From the NCBI RefSeq assembly GCF_005924265.1, contig NZ_VCLB01000004.1, positions 124,001 to 188,000 on the forward strand: a stretch of DNA of 64,000 nt. Reading direction: 5' to 3'. The translations under genes were made by a program, and so were the position numbers. Within the stretch, counting starts at the first letter, position 1, and every line of letters begins with the position of its first letter. The notes under the pieces are model-generated. The model ran no database searches and was not told where the DNA came from. It worked only from the letters and a program-made list of their open reading frames with translations. Source of the stretch: Martelella lutilitoris (lineage in GTDB: Bacteria > Pseudomonadota > Alphaproteobacteria > Rhizobiales > Rhizobiaceae). Shown piece after piece: positions 63,364 through 64,000 of this stretch.

Positions 63364-64000
63364 TTAAGCGTTGACCGACGAGAAGTCGATCTTGACGCCG
63401 GGGCCCATCGTCGACGAGAGCGCAACGCGCTTGACGTAGTTGCCCTTGGCGCCGGCCGGCTTTGCCTTGACGACGGCATCGGCGAAGGCGCGGATGTTTT
63501 CTTCCAGCGCGCTTGCGTCAAACGAGGCCTTGCCAACGCCGGCATGCACGATACCGGCCTTTTCGACGCGGAACTCGACAGCGCCGCCCTTGGAGGCTTC
63601 GATGGCGGCCTTGACGTCCATGGTGACGGTGCCAACCTTCGGGTTCGGCATCATGCCGCGCGGGCCGAGCACCTTACCGAGACGGCCGACGAGCGGCATC
63701 ATGTCCGGGGTCGCGATGCAGCGGTCGAAGTCGATATTGCCGGCCTGAACCTGCTCGACGAGATCTTCCGCGCCGACGACATCCGCACCGGCTTCCTTGG
63801 CTTCATCAGCCTTCGGGCCGCGGGCGAACACGGCAACGCGAACGCTCTTGCCCGTGCCGTTCGGCAGGTTGACGACGCCGCGAACCATCTGGTCGGCGTG
63901 ACGCGGGTCAACGCCGAGGTTCATCGCGATTTCGATGGATTCGTCGAACTTTGCAACAGCCCGTTCCTTGACCATCTGAACGGCCTCGGAAAGCGGATAG
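63364..64000 (-). CDS. rplA: 50S ribosomal protein L1 (C-terminal part; start beyond the window)
   Basis: The frame is open to base 64000 with [21 protein letters not shown], so the first 20 or so residues are outside. Visible about 212 residues cover both domains of L1, with [26 protein letters not shown] and the end [13 protein letters not shown] Met near 63975 is internal and not the start. L1 binds 23S rRNA and represses the L11 operon. Confidence 0.97.
   Translation of the reverse strand, partial: YPLSEAVQMVKERAVAKFDESIEIAMNLGVDPRHADQMVRGVVNLPNGTGKSVRVAVFARGPKADEAKEAGADVVGAEDLVEQVQAGNIDFDRCIATPDMMPLVGRLGKVLGPRGMMPNPKVGTVTMDVKAAIEASKGGAVEFRVEKAGIVHAGVGKASFDASALEENIRAFADAVVKAKPAGAKGNYVKRVALSSTMGPGVKIDFSSVNA

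Overview
The window is about 64 kb of high-GC chromosomal DNA from an alphaproteobacterium of the order Hyphomicrobiales (Rhizobiales). Supporting marks are the order rplA-rplJ-rplL-rpoB-rpoC with a GTG-started rplJ, rcdA (DUF1465) preceded by CtrA boxes, a DUF1192 protein, a Rhizobium etli-type asparaginase, an RirA-type iron operator, and rhizobial palindromic repeats. A member of or near the Rhizobiaceae is likely; the genus cannot be fixed from sequence alone. No rRNA, tRNA, CRISPR array, prophage or intact insertion sequence was seen. The DNA is mostly core chromosome with small accessory pieces.

Layout. 1-7.3 kb: start of an MFS transporter diverging from a LysR regulator, parC, a secreted protein of unknown function, and an SDR/AraC divergent pair. 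7.3-12 kb: aspS, rnd, and a DUF2000/AraC divergent pair. 12-15 kb: ruvC-ruvA-vapB-vapC-ruvB, a Holliday junction operon with a toxin-antitoxin pair inside it. 15-21 kb: K+/H+ antiporter, pgk, a 52-residue membrane protein, MFS, DUF1192 and rcdA, with a probable CtrA-driven small RNA in front of rcdA. 21-29 kb: haem-type TonB receptor, a membrane-anchored phosphatase, LysR, mmsA, and a TPP riboswitch with thiM and thiD. 29-35.6 kb: two c-type cytochromes, GNAT, a MerR/CDF metal efflux pair, a class IV aminotransferase, a trans-aconitate methyltransferase-like protein, and the Ohr/OhrR peroxide pair. 35.6-47.3 kb: asparaginase, quinone reductase, HdeD, an FNT channel, GST plus an NAD-binding protein, a ClC antiporter, APS reductase, LacI, an FAD reductase and a TRAP binding protein. 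47.7-51.4 kb: a TetR-HlyD-ABC-permease exporter operon. 51.4-53 kb: an EAL phosphodiesterase. 53.2-64 kb: rpoC, rpoB, rplL, rplJ and the 3' part of rplA, all on the minus strand.

Regulation readable from the DNA includes a TPP riboswitch, a RirA-type box on the haem receptor promoter, a 19-bp-spacer MerR promoter, an OhrR palindrome, a TetR palindrome, two CtrA boxes (TTAA-N7-TTAA) and a LexA-like half-match ahead of ruvC.

The observations most worth follow-up are three. (1) A roughly 205-215 bp palindrome-bearing element has two full copies (5.2 kb and 45.9 kb) and one end remnant (21.3 kb). Each sits against a transcription terminator hairpin, and in both full copies the hairpin is duplicated on the two sides. 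(2) A predicted three-hairpin RNA lies between two CtrA boxes upstream of rcdA. (3) vapBC is embedded in ruvCAB, with the toxin stop codon overlapping the ruvB start.
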